Origin: Sphaerothrix gracilis
Lineage (GTDB): Bacteria > Cyanobacteriota > Cyanobacteriia > Phormidesmidales > Phormidesmidaceae
Assembly (NCBI RefSeq): GCF_030405905.1
Contig: NZ_JASATW010000009.1
Span: forward strand, 1 to 64,000
Direction: 5' to 3'
Length of the DNA: 64,000 nucleotides
The notes under the pieces were generated by a model. That model was not told where the DNA came from and did not search any database. It saw only the letters and a program-made list of their open reading frames with translations. Positions 36,001 to 43,832 of the stretch are shown here, in pieces. The translations under genes were made by a program, and so were the position numbers. Position 1 is the first letter of the stretch. Every line of letters begins with the position of its first letter.

Positions 36001-36234
36001 ATGAAGGTGAAACAGGCGGCGGCGCGGGGCGTGAGCGATCGCCTGCGCCCGGTTCTGACCACCAGCATCACCACTATTATCGGCCTAATTCCCCTGGCCC
36101 TGAGCGACCCTACCTGGATGCCTTTGTGCAGCGCTATTATCTTCGGCCTGGTAGCGGCAACGCTGATTGCCCTAATTGTCGTGCCGTGCCTCTACCTGCT
36201 GCTCACCCCCAAAACCGCATCGCAGTCTTCTTGA
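33013..36234 (+). CDS. RND family efflux transporter, inner-membrane pump
   Basis: A 1073-residue pump with the RND plan: an N-terminal span (LETIFAILLSILMVVGGVLGYLSM), two large periplasmic loops and two bundles of spans. The TM4 proton-relay motif reads GILVDVFILMMEG: D435 is kept but the next residue, a second Asp in AcrB-like pumps, is Val436. In the second half the TM10 segment is GIVVNDAIVMVDTMNSYQ, and the GSFRQPFIILLAIPFALIGTVGGF stretch is typical. It exports hydrophobic compounds, metals or lipids across the envelope with the adjacent adaptor; no outer-membrane channel gene is nearby. The substrate cannot be told. Confidence 0.92.
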   Translation: MSSVQQDRRPQPPDQSRNGDRPSAPQPAKAPRLARFFFLETIFAILLSILMVVGGVLGYLSMTKQSNPDIDIAVATITTTWGGADPQTIEQQVTSEIETEITTVENVSEIQSASYTGFSIINVEFTSEADPDQAVQALRQAVSQAESELPEDADQPVVEQVSVNDAPILTLALFGDIDPTVISQAAEGIQDRLEQVAGVSEVNLGGARQEVVSVQMNPFRLAALGISPTTVASEIRTANRDVPLAEIESDVIGSQVRFYGRFRTLEDLRQLPIARLEGRVVRLEELATVQRQLESEETRAFISTQGEPYQPVVSVGIKKVPGQDSIEVIDRVLTTMAQIQQTPNDWPSGLEYSIIANEADIIWEQLGNLFVNALQAMAAVFVILFIALSWREALIAGLSIPLTFLGAMAVLWLTGQTLNNMVLIGMVLALGILVDVFILMMEGMHEFIFVQGLSFNQAALKTVSTYAPPAFAGQLTTILALMPLLAISGTLGKFIQLLPYTAIICLVLSFAIAILIDIPLSRYLLAQVKGTEKTSRIDRLSEVASQRWQHWSLKHTVRTKQTAWAWVLGTLALFVCVMASFSQIPVEFFPQGDQRNFSVNIELPPTTTLNVSQQVADDLGEILQAKDYLDSVIKYVGQRSNLVASGELQPSEGSYLVGFSATFLPEDERDQLSFEYLDDLRDELEAAVNQYPGATLILNAQQAAQSGDPIQVELTGSNLSQLRQISQEVQNALRQIPGATDVRDSLGALQEDLRLIPKREELSFYNLSADELSAQAQYYTRAIDVGDYALGGDQEDLEIRLSTAWPSRNGRVGGPTRRDELLAARFFTNNPDEAVVSAGAVVDAVQAEAPLSIARRGGARTATVLAKNTNRTVGEILADLEPRLEEMQPSWPQGYDYSFGGETEDQAETFGSAGQALGLAVFLVFAVLVLQLGSFRQPFIILLAIPFALIGTVGGFFLVGIPFSFSAFIGIIALVGIVVNDAIVMVDTMNSYQQAGMKVKQAAARGVSDRLRPVLTTSITTIIGLIPLALSDPTWMPLCSAIIFGLVAATLIALIVVPCLYLLLTPKTASQSS

Positions 36235-36282
36235 AGGCCCGTAGAGCATTTTGCGGTCTGGGGTTTAACCCCCTTCTTGTCG

Positions 36283-38994
36283 CTACTGCAGGGGCTTTTG
36301 CCACCGCAGCAGCAAGGCCAGCAGAATGACGGGCAGCCCTGCCCCCAGGCAGAGGAGTCCCTGCGTCCAGCTGAGGGCGACGGTACTAAACAGGCGATTA
36401 AAAATGCCCAACTGGCTAAACAGCACCTGCAACCCTACCACACAGCCAATGCCGATGGCAGGAGCATAGGCCAGGGGGTCGGGCTTACCCTGCATTTTGC
36501 TCCAGAGAGACGGCATGAACCGACTGATACACAAGAGATAGAAAATCTCGGCAGACACCAGGGTCTGTACCGCCATCGTCCGGGCTAGGGCCGTGTCCGC
36601 CGTGCGCCCCATCATCCACTCAAACATGCCAAAGGTAATGGCCCAGTTGAATAGGGAAATAATGCCGATGCGCCAGAGAATATCGCCCGTCAGGAGGGGC
36701 TGATTCGGCGGACGGGGCGGCTTTTGCATGATGCCCTGAGGTCTAGGCTCAAAGGCAAGGGGAATGGACAGGGAACTGGAGCTGACCATATTCACCCAGA
36801 GAATTTGGAGCGGCAGGATGGGCAAGGCTGTGCCCAGCAGCACGCTGGCAAGGATGGTCAGCAGCTCGCCGCCGTTGACGGGCAGGACAAAGGCGATCGC
36901 TTTTTTCAGGTTCAAATAAACGGTGCGTCCCTCTTCCACCGCCGCTTCGATGGATGCAAAGTTATCGTCGGTGAGAATGATATCTGAGGCTTCTTTCGCC
37001 ACTTCGGTCCCCATCTCGCCCATAGCGATACCAATATCCGCCTGTTTCAGGGCAGGGGCATCGTTGACGCCATCCCCAGTCATCGCGACTACGTGGCCTT
37101 TGGCTTGGAGGGCTTCAATCAGCCGCAGCTTTTGTTCAGGAGCGACGCGGGCAAAGACGACGGTGTCTTCTACCGCATTTTTGATAGCTTCTTTGCCCCT
37201 GTCGTGCAGGTCTTTGCCAGAGAGGGCGGTAACCTGCTCTGACCGACTGAGGTGCATCATCTGGGCGATCGCTCTGGCCGTCACGGCATGATCTCCCGTC
37301 ACCATCTTTACCTGAATGCCGGCTTCCTGACAGGCCGCCACCGCTCGCATCGCTTCCTGGCGGGGCGGGTCAATCATCCCCAACAAACCCAAAAAAGTCA
37401 GACCTGATGCCGTATCCTGCCGCTCTAGGGTATCGGTGTCTGTCAACTTCTGAGCGAAGGCCAGCACCCGCAGGCCCTTTGCCGCAAAAGATTCTGCAAT
37501 CTGTTCGATTTCCGCCTGATTCAGATTGGTGGTTTTCCCTTGGGCGTTTTGAGTTTTGTCACATCGGCTCAAAATCGCTTCGGCTGAGCCTTTAACGTAA
37601 ATAACGCGCCCTTGTTCTCTCCCCTCGTTGAGCGTTGCCATATACTGATGCTCCGACTCAAAAGGAATCACATCCCGCCGGGGGTGGGCTGGCTCTAGCT
37701 CGTCACGCCGCAGGCCAGCTTTGTGACCCACCACCATCAGGGATCCCTCAGTGGGGTCGCCGTCGATGGTAGGCTGTCCCGCTTCTTCCGTCAGGGCAGA
37801 GTCGTTGCACAGCACCCCGCATTGCAGGCAGTCTCGCAGGGTGGGGGCTTGATCTAGTTTCACCGGCTGCTCATCCTGCAAAATGTCGCCTTCAGTGCTG
37901 TAGCCACTGCCGCTGACGCGATAGAACTGCTCCCCGGCATAGATCTGTTCCACCGTCATCTGGTTTTCGGTGAGAGTGCCCGTTTTGTCAGAGCAAATCA
38001 CCGTGGCGCTGCCCAGGGTTTCCACCGCTGGTAGTTTACGAATGATGGCATGGCGATCGGCCATGCGGGAGACACCAATGGCTAAAATAATCGTCACCAG
38101 GGGCGGCAACTCTTCTGGAATGCCGCTCACCGCTAGGGCTACCGCCGTTTGAAACATCTCAATCCAGGATTCGCCGCGTCCTAAACCGATGGCAAACGTC
38201 AAGGCTGCTAGCCCCAGAATAACGTAGAGCAGCCGCCAGCTAAACCGCTCAATCTTACGGGTCAGTGGGGTAGTGAGGTTAGTCCTTTGCTGCACCATTT
38301 CAGAGATCTGACCAGTTTCGGTCGCTTCCCCAATGGCAATCACTAGGCCGCGTCCTTGCCCAGAAGTCACAATCGTACCCGCAAAAGCCAGATTGGTGCG
38401 ATCGGCCAGTTGGGTATCCGCGTCAAGGGGGTCAATGTGCTTGTCTACGGGCACCGACTCACCTGTCAAAGCGGATTCATCAATATGCAGATTTTTGGCT
38501 GTAATCAGGCGCAGGTCAGCCGGCACTTTGTCCCCCGCCTCTAGGCGTACCAGATCCCCTGGCACTAGCTGATCGGCTGGCAGTTGCTGCGGTTTGCCCC
38601 CCCGGATCGCGGTCGCTTCCGTCACAATAGACTCGGCTAGGGCTTTGATAGCCTGCTCAGCCTTGGCTTCCTGGATATAGCCCACAACCGCGTTAATCAG
38701 CACCACCGCAAAGATGACCCCAGCATCGAGCCAGTCCTGCAGCAGCAGGGTAATCCCCCCGGCGACCAGCAAAATGTATAGCAACGGCTGATTGAACTGC
38801 TGCAAAAACCGCAGCCACGGGCCGGGGCCCGTTTCAGGCGTGAGCCGGTTGGGGCCAAATGTCTGCTGGCGCTGGCTGATCTCATCTGTCTCTAAACCAG
38901 TATCCGGGTCGCTATGCAACTGGGCTGCTGTCTCCTGCACTGACAGGGGGTGCCACTGTTGCTTTAGAACCTCAGGGGAGAGGGATGCTGCCAT
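36283..38994 (-). CDS. P2-type cation-transporting ATPase (Ca2+/Na+-like)
   Basis: A 903-residue P-type ATPase. Order: N-terminal cation ATPase domain (HPLSVQETAAQLHSDP), actuator with LTGESVPVDK, TM4 with GIPEELPPLVT, phosphorylation site DKTGTLTENQMTVE, nucleotide-binding domain (KGSAEAILSRC), hinge MVTGDHAVTARAIA and GDGVNDAPALKQADIGIAMG, then six C-terminal spans. In TM4, PEELPP takes the place of the PEGLP found in most Ca2+ and Na+/K+ pumps, so cation choice is unclear. It moves cations out of the cytosol at the cost of ATP. Genes ahead (copper module) are on the same strand but 170 bp away. Confidence 0.92.
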   Translation of the reverse strand: MAASLSPEVLKQQWHPLSVQETAAQLHSDPDTGLETDEISQRQQTFGPNRLTPETGPGPWLRFLQQFNQPLLYILLVAGGITLLLQDWLDAGVIFAVVLINAVVGYIQEAKAEQAIKALAESIVTEATAIRGGKPQQLPADQLVPGDLVRLEAGDKVPADLRLITAKNLHIDESALTGESVPVDKHIDPLDADTQLADRTNLAFAGTIVTSGQGRGLVIAIGEATETGQISEMVQQRTNLTTPLTRKIERFSWRLLYVILGLAALTFAIGLGRGESWIEMFQTAVALAVSGIPEELPPLVTIILAIGVSRMADRHAIIRKLPAVETLGSATVICSDKTGTLTENQMTVEQIYAGEQFYRVSGSGYSTEGDILQDEQPVKLDQAPTLRDCLQCGVLCNDSALTEEAGQPTIDGDPTEGSLMVVGHKAGLRRDELEPAHPRRDVIPFESEHQYMATLNEGREQGRVIYVKGSAEAILSRCDKTQNAQGKTTNLNQAEIEQIAESFAAKGLRVLAFAQKLTDTDTLERQDTASGLTFLGLLGMIDPPRQEAMRAVAACQEAGIQVKMVTGDHAVTARAIAQMMHLSRSEQVTALSGKDLHDRGKEAIKNAVEDTVVFARVAPEQKLRLIEALQAKGHVVAMTGDGVNDAPALKQADIGIAMGEMGTEVAKEASDIILTDDNFASIEAAVEEGRTVYLNLKKAIAFVLPVNGGELLTILASVLLGTALPILPLQILWVNMVSSSSLSIPLAFEPRPQGIMQKPPRPPNQPLLTGDILWRIGIISLFNWAITFGMFEWMMGRTADTALARTMAVQTLVSAEIFYLLCISRFMPSLWSKMQGKPDPLAYAPAIGIGCVVGLQVLFSQLGIFNRLFSTVALSWTQGLLCLGAGLPVILLALLLRWQKPLQ

Positions 38995-39164
38995 AAAGAC
39001 CTCGTATGCTCAAGCCATGACGGGATAAGACCTCTCCTTCGGAGTAGTCGCGACCCACCAAAATCATGCCGTTCGCTTGTGCCGGATACGTCTCTCAAAA
39101 GGTAAGTCTTTTTGGGGTAAAGTTTTAGTGCCTAAGCAGCTACGGTGGCGCTGGAGCTGATGGT

Positions 39165-39383
39165 CTATTGGGCCTTGCCTTTGCTAAACAGGAACCACCA
39201 CAGCTCTAAGCCAATCAGCCCGACACCAGCAGCCGTAACCCCAAGCTTCAGGCCCAAGGGCTGCTCAATCTGGCGAAACTCGCCTGTAGCGGGTTCGGCC
39301 ATTTTGGCGGGGGCGGGAACCACCGTTCCCAGCAGCAGGCTGAGGCTCAGCAGGCTACCCCAACTATAGTCTCGTCGCTTCAT
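39165..39383 (-). CDS. Small two-span membrane protein of the copper operon
   Basis: A 72-residue protein, 14 bp downstream of the copper ATPase gene on the same strand. A hydrophobic start (MKRRDYSWGSLLSLSLLLGT, then VVPAPA) looks like a signal peptide or anchor; a C-terminal helix (LGLKLGVTAAGVGLIGLELWWFLF) follows and the protein ends in a short Lys-rich tail. There is no His/Met/Cys cluster except one Met, so it is not an obvious copper ligand. I do not recognise a named family. Its operon position suggests a role as an accessory or assembly factor of the copper ATPase, which is inference. Confidence 0.65.
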   Translation of the reverse strand: MKRRDYSWGSLLSLSLLLGTVVPAPAKMAEPATGEFRQIEQPLGLKLGVTAAGVGLIGLELWWFLFSKGKAQ

Positions 39384-39397
39384 CGTCCTGACCTCCT

Positions 39398-41665
39398 CTA
39401 GCGCCCTCGCTGGGGCTGAAAATTTCTCAAACGTAGGGCATTAGTGACCACCGAAACCGAGCTAAACGCCATCGCGGCTCCGGCAATGATGGGATTGAGC
39501 AGCCAGCCAAAGACGGGATAGAGAATGCCGGCTGCAATTGGAATGCCCGCCACGTTATAGATGAAGGCAAAGAAAAGGTTTTGGCGAATATTGGCAATCG
39601 TGGCTTGGCTGAGCTGAATTGCGGTGACGATGCCCTGCAGATCGCCCGAAATTAAGGTGATATCGCTGGCGGCGATCGCCACATCGGTGCCTGTCCCAAT
39701 GGCAATGCCTACATCTGCCTGGGCCAAAGCGGGAGCATCATTGATGCCGTCTCCTACCATCGCCACCTGCTTGCCTTCGGCCTGGAGTTGCTTAATTTGA
39801 GCGGCTTTTTGATCCGGTCGCACTTCTGCCAGAACGCGGTGAATCCCTACTTCAGCGGCGATCGCCTCGGCTGTTTGCTGATTGTCGCCGGTCAGCATAA
39901 CCACTTCTAGCCCTAACTTTTGCAACGCTTTCACCGCCTCAGCTGAGGAGGGCTTCAGGGCATCGGCAATGCCTAAAAGGGCTTCGGCTTTACCGTCTAC
40001 GGCGATCCAGGCCGTGGTTTTAGCAGCGGCCTCTAGAGCCTGCCGCCGACTTTGCAACCGGCTGGTTTCAATCCCAAGCTGCTGCATCCAGCGATCGGTG
40101 CCGATCTGCACAAGCTGGCCGTTGACTGTGGCCTGGACGCCCCGCCCAGTGACTGCTTCAAAGTCTTCGGTCGTGGCTAGCTGCGATTTGCCAATGCCCT
40201 GGGATGCGGCGTAGCTGACAACGGCAGCGGCCAGCGGATGTTCCGAATTGCGCTCGACGGCAGCGGCGAGCTGTAAAAGCTTGATTTCGTTGCTGTTGGC
40301 TGTACCGCGCACTGTGAGATAGTCGGTGACAGTGGGCTTGCCCTGGGTGAGGGTGCCGGTTTTATCCAACACAATGGTCTGGAGCTTGTGAGCCTGCTCC
40401 AGGCTGCTGGCCCCTTTAATCAAAATACCGTTCTCAGCCCCTTTGCCCGTCCCTACCATGATTGAGGTGGGCGTCGCCAATCCCAGAGCGCAGGGACAGG
40501 CAATAATCAAGACCCCCACGGTAGTCAGCAGAGCCAGGGTTGGGTTGCCCATGAGATTGAACCAGAGCAGAAACGTCACGAGGGCGATCGCTATCACCGC
40601 TGGCACAAACCAGCTCGTCACCTGATCGGCTAGCTTCTGAATGGGCGCTTTTGATCCCTGAGCCTCTTGCACCAGCTTGACGATTTGAGCCAGCAGCGTC
40701 TCTTTGCCTACCCGCGCTGCCCTGAACCTAAAGCTGCCAGTTTTGTTGAGGGTGGCTCCGATTACCTCTTCCCCCACCCCCTTTTTGACCGGCATCGGTT
40801 CTCCCGTCACCATCGATTCATCCACCGTGGAATTCCCGGCGACGACTTCCCCATCCACCGGGATTTTCTCCCCCGGTCGCACAATCACAATGTCGCCCAC
40901 GGCGACTTCCTGAATCGGAATATCTATCTCCTCACCCTGGCGCACTATCCGCGCTGTGTTGGCCTGCAGGCCCATGAGCTGACGAATAGCATCTGAGGTT
41001 TGACCTCTGGCGCGATCTTCCAAATATCGCCCCAGCAGCAGCAGCGTAATAATCACCACGGCTGCTTCGTAGTAAACTTCCGGGGCCAAGCCCTGAGAAA
41101 TCAAAACTGCCGGCAGCAGGGTGACAAAAATTGAGTAAAGATAGGCGGTGCCAGTGCCCAAGGCAATCAGGGTGTTCATGTTGGCGCTGCGATGCCAGAA
41201 GGCTTTCCACGCGCCGACGAAAAAGGACTGACCACACCAAAACAAAACCGGCGTCGCTAGAATTAGCTGCAGCCAGGGATTGTGCAAAAACATCGGCCAG
41301 CCCGGAATGGTCAGGCCCGTCATGGCCGGAATTGATCCCACCACGATGACGCTGCTGACGAGGCCGCTGATGATGACTTTGGTCAGCAGCGATCGCTGCT
41401 CAGCGCGGCGTTCGGCCTGGGCTTGGGCATCCTCTTCCCCTAGCCCCAAGTCTTCTACAGGACTTGCTTCGTAGCCGGCTTCAGCCACGGCGGCCTGAAT
41501 CTGCTCTAGGCTGGTACGCTGCTCATCATACTTAACGCTGGCTTGTTCTGTCGCAAAGTTCACCTGCACGCGCTCCACGCCAGCCACCTGCTGAATTGCG
41601 GTTTCAATGTTGCTGGCGCAGGAAGCACAGCTCATACCCCTGAGCTTGAGGGTGGTTGCAGTCAT
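39398..41665 (-). CDS. copA: Copper-translocating P1B-type ATPase
   Basis: A 755-residue P1B pump. N-terminal heavy-metal-associated domain (1-70) with M-S-C-A-S-C (C13, C16), eight spans, the TGE loop (VTGEPMPVKKGVG), the metal-channel CPC in IACPCALGLATPTS, DKTGTLTQGKPTV, the HP motif SEHPLAAAV, and GDGINDAPALAQADVGIAIG. CPC with an upstream HMA marks Cu(I) specificity; cyanobacterial PacS and CtaA are homologues, one feeding the thylakoid and the other the plasma membrane, and I cannot say which this is. The start is at ATG 41665, with GAGGA seven bases before; the longer frame to 41692 lacks support. It is 38 bp behind copZ. Confidence 0.93.
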   Translation of the reverse strand: MTATTLKLRGMSCASCASNIETAIQQVAGVERVQVNFATEQASVKYDEQRTSLEQIQAAVAEAGYEASPVEDLGLGEEDAQAQAERRAEQRSLLTKVIISGLVSSVIVVGSIPAMTGLTIPGWPMFLHNPWLQLILATPVLFWCGQSFFVGAWKAFWHRSANMNTLIALGTGTAYLYSIFVTLLPAVLISQGLAPEVYYEAAVVIITLLLLGRYLEDRARGQTSDAIRQLMGLQANTARIVRQGEEIDIPIQEVAVGDIVIVRPGEKIPVDGEVVAGNSTVDESMVTGEPMPVKKGVGEEVIGATLNKTGSFRFRAARVGKETLLAQIVKLVQEAQGSKAPIQKLADQVTSWFVPAVIAIALVTFLLWFNLMGNPTLALLTTVGVLIIACPCALGLATPTSIMVGTGKGAENGILIKGASSLEQAHKLQTIVLDKTGTLTQGKPTVTDYLTVRGTANSNEIKLLQLAAAVERNSEHPLAAAVVSYAASQGIGKSQLATTEDFEAVTGRGVQATVNGQLVQIGTDRWMQQLGIETSRLQSRRQALEAAAKTTAWIAVDGKAEALLGIADALKPSSAEAVKALQKLGLEVVMLTGDNQQTAEAIAAEVGIHRVLAEVRPDQKAAQIKQLQAEGKQVAMVGDGINDAPALAQADVGIAIGTGTDVAIAASDITLISGDLQGIVTAIQLSQATIANIRQNLFFAFIYNVAGIPIAAGILYPVFGWLLNPIIAGAAMAFSSVSVVTNALRLRNFQPQRGR

Positions 41666-41703
41666 GGTAGAGTCCTCACAAGTTGACGCCAATAGCTGAG
41701 GGA

Positions 41704-41898
41704 TCAGGCTACGGTATAGCCCGCCTGCTCAATCGCCTGACGCACAGCCCCTTCGCTGGCTGCGGTTTCAATTTCGACTCGCTTAGTTTGCGGCTCGGCT
41801 ACAACCTGAGCGCTGCTATCCACGGCCTTAACCGCCTTGGTAATGCTGGTGGCACAAGCGTCGCAGGCCATATTGGGGACGTTGAACTGAATTTTCAT
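41704..41898 (-). CDS. copZ: CopZ/Atx1-like copper chaperone (HMA domain)
   Basis: A 64-residue ferredoxin-fold protein consisting of one heavy-metal-associated domain. The copper motif is M-A-C-D-A-C in NVPNMACDACATSITKAV, and the remaining betaalphabeta elements fit (AQVVAEPQTKRVEIE, AIEQAGYTV). It would bring Cu(I) to the HMA domain of the adjacent ATPase. A MerR-type operator/promoter lies at 41927-41956, so it is the first gene of the copper transcript copZ-copA-72-residue protein. Confidence 0.93.
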   Translation of the reverse strand: MKIQFNVPNMACDACATSITKAVKAVDSSAQVVAEPQTKRVEIETAASEGAVRQAIEQAGYTVA

Positions 41899-41926
41899 GG
41901 CGCTGACCTAATTGACTATGACTTCT

Positions 41927-41956
41927 AGGTTAAAGCCTACAGCTAACTAGAGAGTC
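41927..41956 (-). promoter_or_regulatory. MerR-family operator upstream of copZ
   Basis: On the minus strand, CTCTCTAGTTAGCTGTAGGC with flanking TTTAACCT matches 20 of 30 positions of the element before merR, sharing AGTTAGCT and the outer CT...AG dyad with the same centre. It ends 29 nt before the copZ start; TAACCT sits in the -10 place. Elements of this kind with 19-20 bp between -35 and -10 are the hallmark of MerR-type control. Confidence 0.6.
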
Positions 41957-42017
41957 TAGGGGGCTAGCCTTAATGACCGCTATTGCGGCTGTGGCAGTGA
42001 GTGATCCAGATGCGCGA

Positions 42018-42443
42018 TCAGGCATCCGCTAGCGGTATGGTTTCAATGAGGGGACAGATCTCACCGGGCTGGGGCCGGGGCTGATTGGCCGCCCAGCGAT
42101 CGCGGTAGTTTTCCAGCTCCGCTTTAAAGCTCAGCATTTGCTGAATCTGTGCCTCTAGCTGCTCAATTTTCTGCTGCAGAATTGACTGCACCAGTTCACA
42201 GGGAAGATCTCCCTGATTGTGCACATTGAGCACTTCACTCACATCTTCCAGCGAGAACCCTAGGGCCTGCGCCTTCTTAATAAACTGCACCTGCTGTACG
42301 GTTTCTGGTTCGTAGTAGCGGTAGCTGTTTTCGCCGCGCCAGGACTGGATTAAGCCCAGGCTTTCGTAGTAGCGCAGCGCCCCCACGGCCACCCCCGTTT
42401 GCTTTGACACTGCTCCAATTTTTAATCCGGTTGCGACAGTCAT
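42018..42443 (-). CDS. MerR-family metal-responsive regulator, CueR-like
   Basis: A 141-residue activator. The N-terminal winged helix-turn-helix (residues 6-75) is canonical (KIGAVSKQTGVAVGALRYYESLGLI ... YRYYEPETVQQVQFIKKAQALGFSLEDVSEVL), then the dimerising coiled coil (about 85-120). The end has Cys residues at DLPCELV and at the tail EICPLIETIP, giving two possible metal ligands as in CueR-like sensors, though their spacing is not the classical C-x7-C loop. It is followed by the copper chaperone gene, which has its own operator, and has a matching site in its own promoter, so autoregulation and copper induction are likely. Confidence 0.9.
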   Translation of the reverse strand: MTVATGLKIGAVSKQTGVAVGALRYYESLGLIQSWRGENSYRYYEPETVQQVQFIKKAQALGFSLEDVSEVLNVHNQGDLPCELVQSILQQKIEQLEAQIQQMLSFKAELENYRDRWAANQPRPQPGEICPLIETIPLADA

Positions 42444-42468
42444 CAGTTTGCCCTATAGGGTTTCTGCT

Positions 42469-42498
42469 AGCCTAAACCTTTTAGCTAACTTTAGGGTT
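42469..42498 (-). promoter_or_regulatory. MerR-type promoter/operator of merR itself
   Basis: Minus strand: TTAACC (-35) and TAGGCT (-10) are separated by 20 bp, the over-long spacing typical of MerR promoters. The spacer holds an imperfect dyad ACCCT..AGTTAGCT..AAGGT, resembling the E. coli copA element. A second palindrome, CCCTATAGGG (42451-42460), lies just before the start codon. Confidence 0.6.
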
Positions 42499-42539
42499 AA
42501 AGAGAGCGGAAATTTGACCGAATTAGCTCAGAAACGGAA

Positions 42540-43628
42540 TTAGCTCAGAAACGGACGTAGGCGATCGCCCATCTGCGCACTGGCACTATCGCCTGTGACC
42601 AGCTCGATCTGCTCTGGGCCGATGGCCCCCAAGCCTAGATCGGCTGCCCGCCGAATCTGGGCTTGGCTCCAGATAGAGCCGCTGCTGACGGTGCGAGTCG
42701 TACCCAACAGCCGCAAAATCGCAATTCCCACCGCGTCGATCGCAATTCGATCCGTACTTGCCAGCATCACCCCAGCGTTAACCCGCTGTCCCTGCTCCGG
42801 GCCGCCGCTGACAAAAGCCTCCACGCCGTCAATTAGATTCACCGCCGGACGATAGGTGCGGTTCACTTCCGCAATCATCAGGCGCTGGTTAGCTGAGCGG
42901 TGTAGTTCTCGCATGTAGTCGTGTCCGTCGCCCGGCACGCGGCGGGCCACCATGCCAATAGTATTCTTCAGCGACAGGGTGAAGTGACCGCCAAAGCGAT
43001 GGGTCTTCAGGCAGCAGGCATTTACAATGGCGTCTGCTGCCAGTACGGGCTGGGCGATGGCAAAGCCCTGCGACCAGTGACTGCCCTCGCTAGCAAAATA
43101 CTGCCAGCGATCGCGGCTCAGTTCGTCAAACACCAGCGGCGTGAAGCCATAGCGATCGGCTAGAGCAAACACCTGTCGCTGCTGCAGCGTGCGGCGCGTG
43201 TCGGCCATGCCGGAGCGATCGCCCACACTAATCTGACTAGCTCCGGCCCCCTGAATTTCCTGCACTAGGGTTTCGAGGACAGCCGGATCGGTCGAGGCCG
43301 GAGCCGGATCGGCGGTGTTGTAGTTGGGCTTGATGAAAACGCGCTTATCCTGAAAGCTCGGCGGCTGCAACAGCTCCAAGGCGCGGCGTACCCCTAGCAC
43401 CCGGTCGCTGGTACTTACCAGGACGACCCGGTGTGGGTTCAGTCCGGCGGCGGCTAGGGGCGTGGCCTGGGCTAAGGCATTGAGCGGGAGTGCCGGTGTA
43501 ATGGGCAGGGTCGAGGCAGGTGTTGCCCAAGACCGCAGGGCTGCTGGCAGCAGGGCCGCGCCGCTCATGAGGCCCAATCGTTTCAGCAGGCGACGGCGGG
43601 AAGGCTGGGCAGGCAGGAAATCAGGCAT
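42540..43628 (-). CDS. DUF362-domain protein with twin-arginine signal
   Basis: A 362-residue protein of the DUF362 family. The N-terminus has RRRLLKRLGLMSGAALLPAALRSW, a Tat-type signal, so it is exported folded. The main domain (about 70-350) has the family's conserved stretches KRVFIKPNYNTADPAPASTDP, NACCLKTHRFGGHFTLSLKNTIGMV and NLIDGVEAFVSGGPEQGQRV. The function of the family is unknown; relatives sit near iron-sulfur or redox genes. No cofactor motif CxxCxxC is present here. It stands alone between the merR gene and LtrA, 96 bp from merR. Confidence 0.85.
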   Translation of the reverse strand: MPDFLPAQPSRRRLLKRLGLMSGAALLPAALRSWATPASTLPITPALPLNALAQATPLAAAGLNPHRVVLVSTSDRVLGVRRALELLQPPSFQDKRVFIKPNYNTADPAPASTDPAVLETLVQEIQGAGASQISVGDRSGMADTRRTLQQRQVFALADRYGFTPLVFDELSRDRWQYFASEGSHWSQGFAIAQPVLAADAIVNACCLKTHRFGGHFTLSLKNTIGMVARRVPGDGHDYMRELHRSANQRLMIAEVNRTYRPAVNLIDGVEAFVSGGPEQGQRVNAGVMLASTDRIAIDAVGIAILRLLGTTRTVSSGSIWSQAQIRRAADLGLGAIGPEQIELVTGDSASAQMGDRLRPFLS

Positions 43629-43730
43629 AGGAAATGGGGTTAATGTCAGCTCCAGGTTTCGAGTTCTAAGCTTTGGGTTTCAAAGTGTTGGCTGGGTACC
43701 AGAACTGGAAGCCTGGGCGCTGGTTGACTA

Positions 43731-43832
43731 TTAAGCAACCAACTCCTTTCTATTGTGGCGATCGCAGATGAGAATTGCCTGAATCCGTGCGATATCTTGA
43801 GCAGTAAAGTTGCCCCCTAAAAAAATATCCAT
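43731..43832 (-). pseudogene. 33-codon frame overlapping the ltrA start, possible gene remnant
   Basis: A minus-strand frame beginning MDIFLGGNFTAQDIARIQAI and continuing LICDRHNRKELVA. Its ATG overlaps the ATG of the ltrA gene head to head (CATG). The FTAQDIARIQAIL pattern recalls the opening of DUF4338-type proteins, but the match is weak. It could be a truncated remnant or a chance frame. Neither has a ribosome binding site that decides it. Confidence 0.25.

Noticed and set aside
39001..39164. CTCC-TTC-GGAG hairpin as a riboswitch
   Set aside because: The stem is only four base pairs and lacks further conserved structure.
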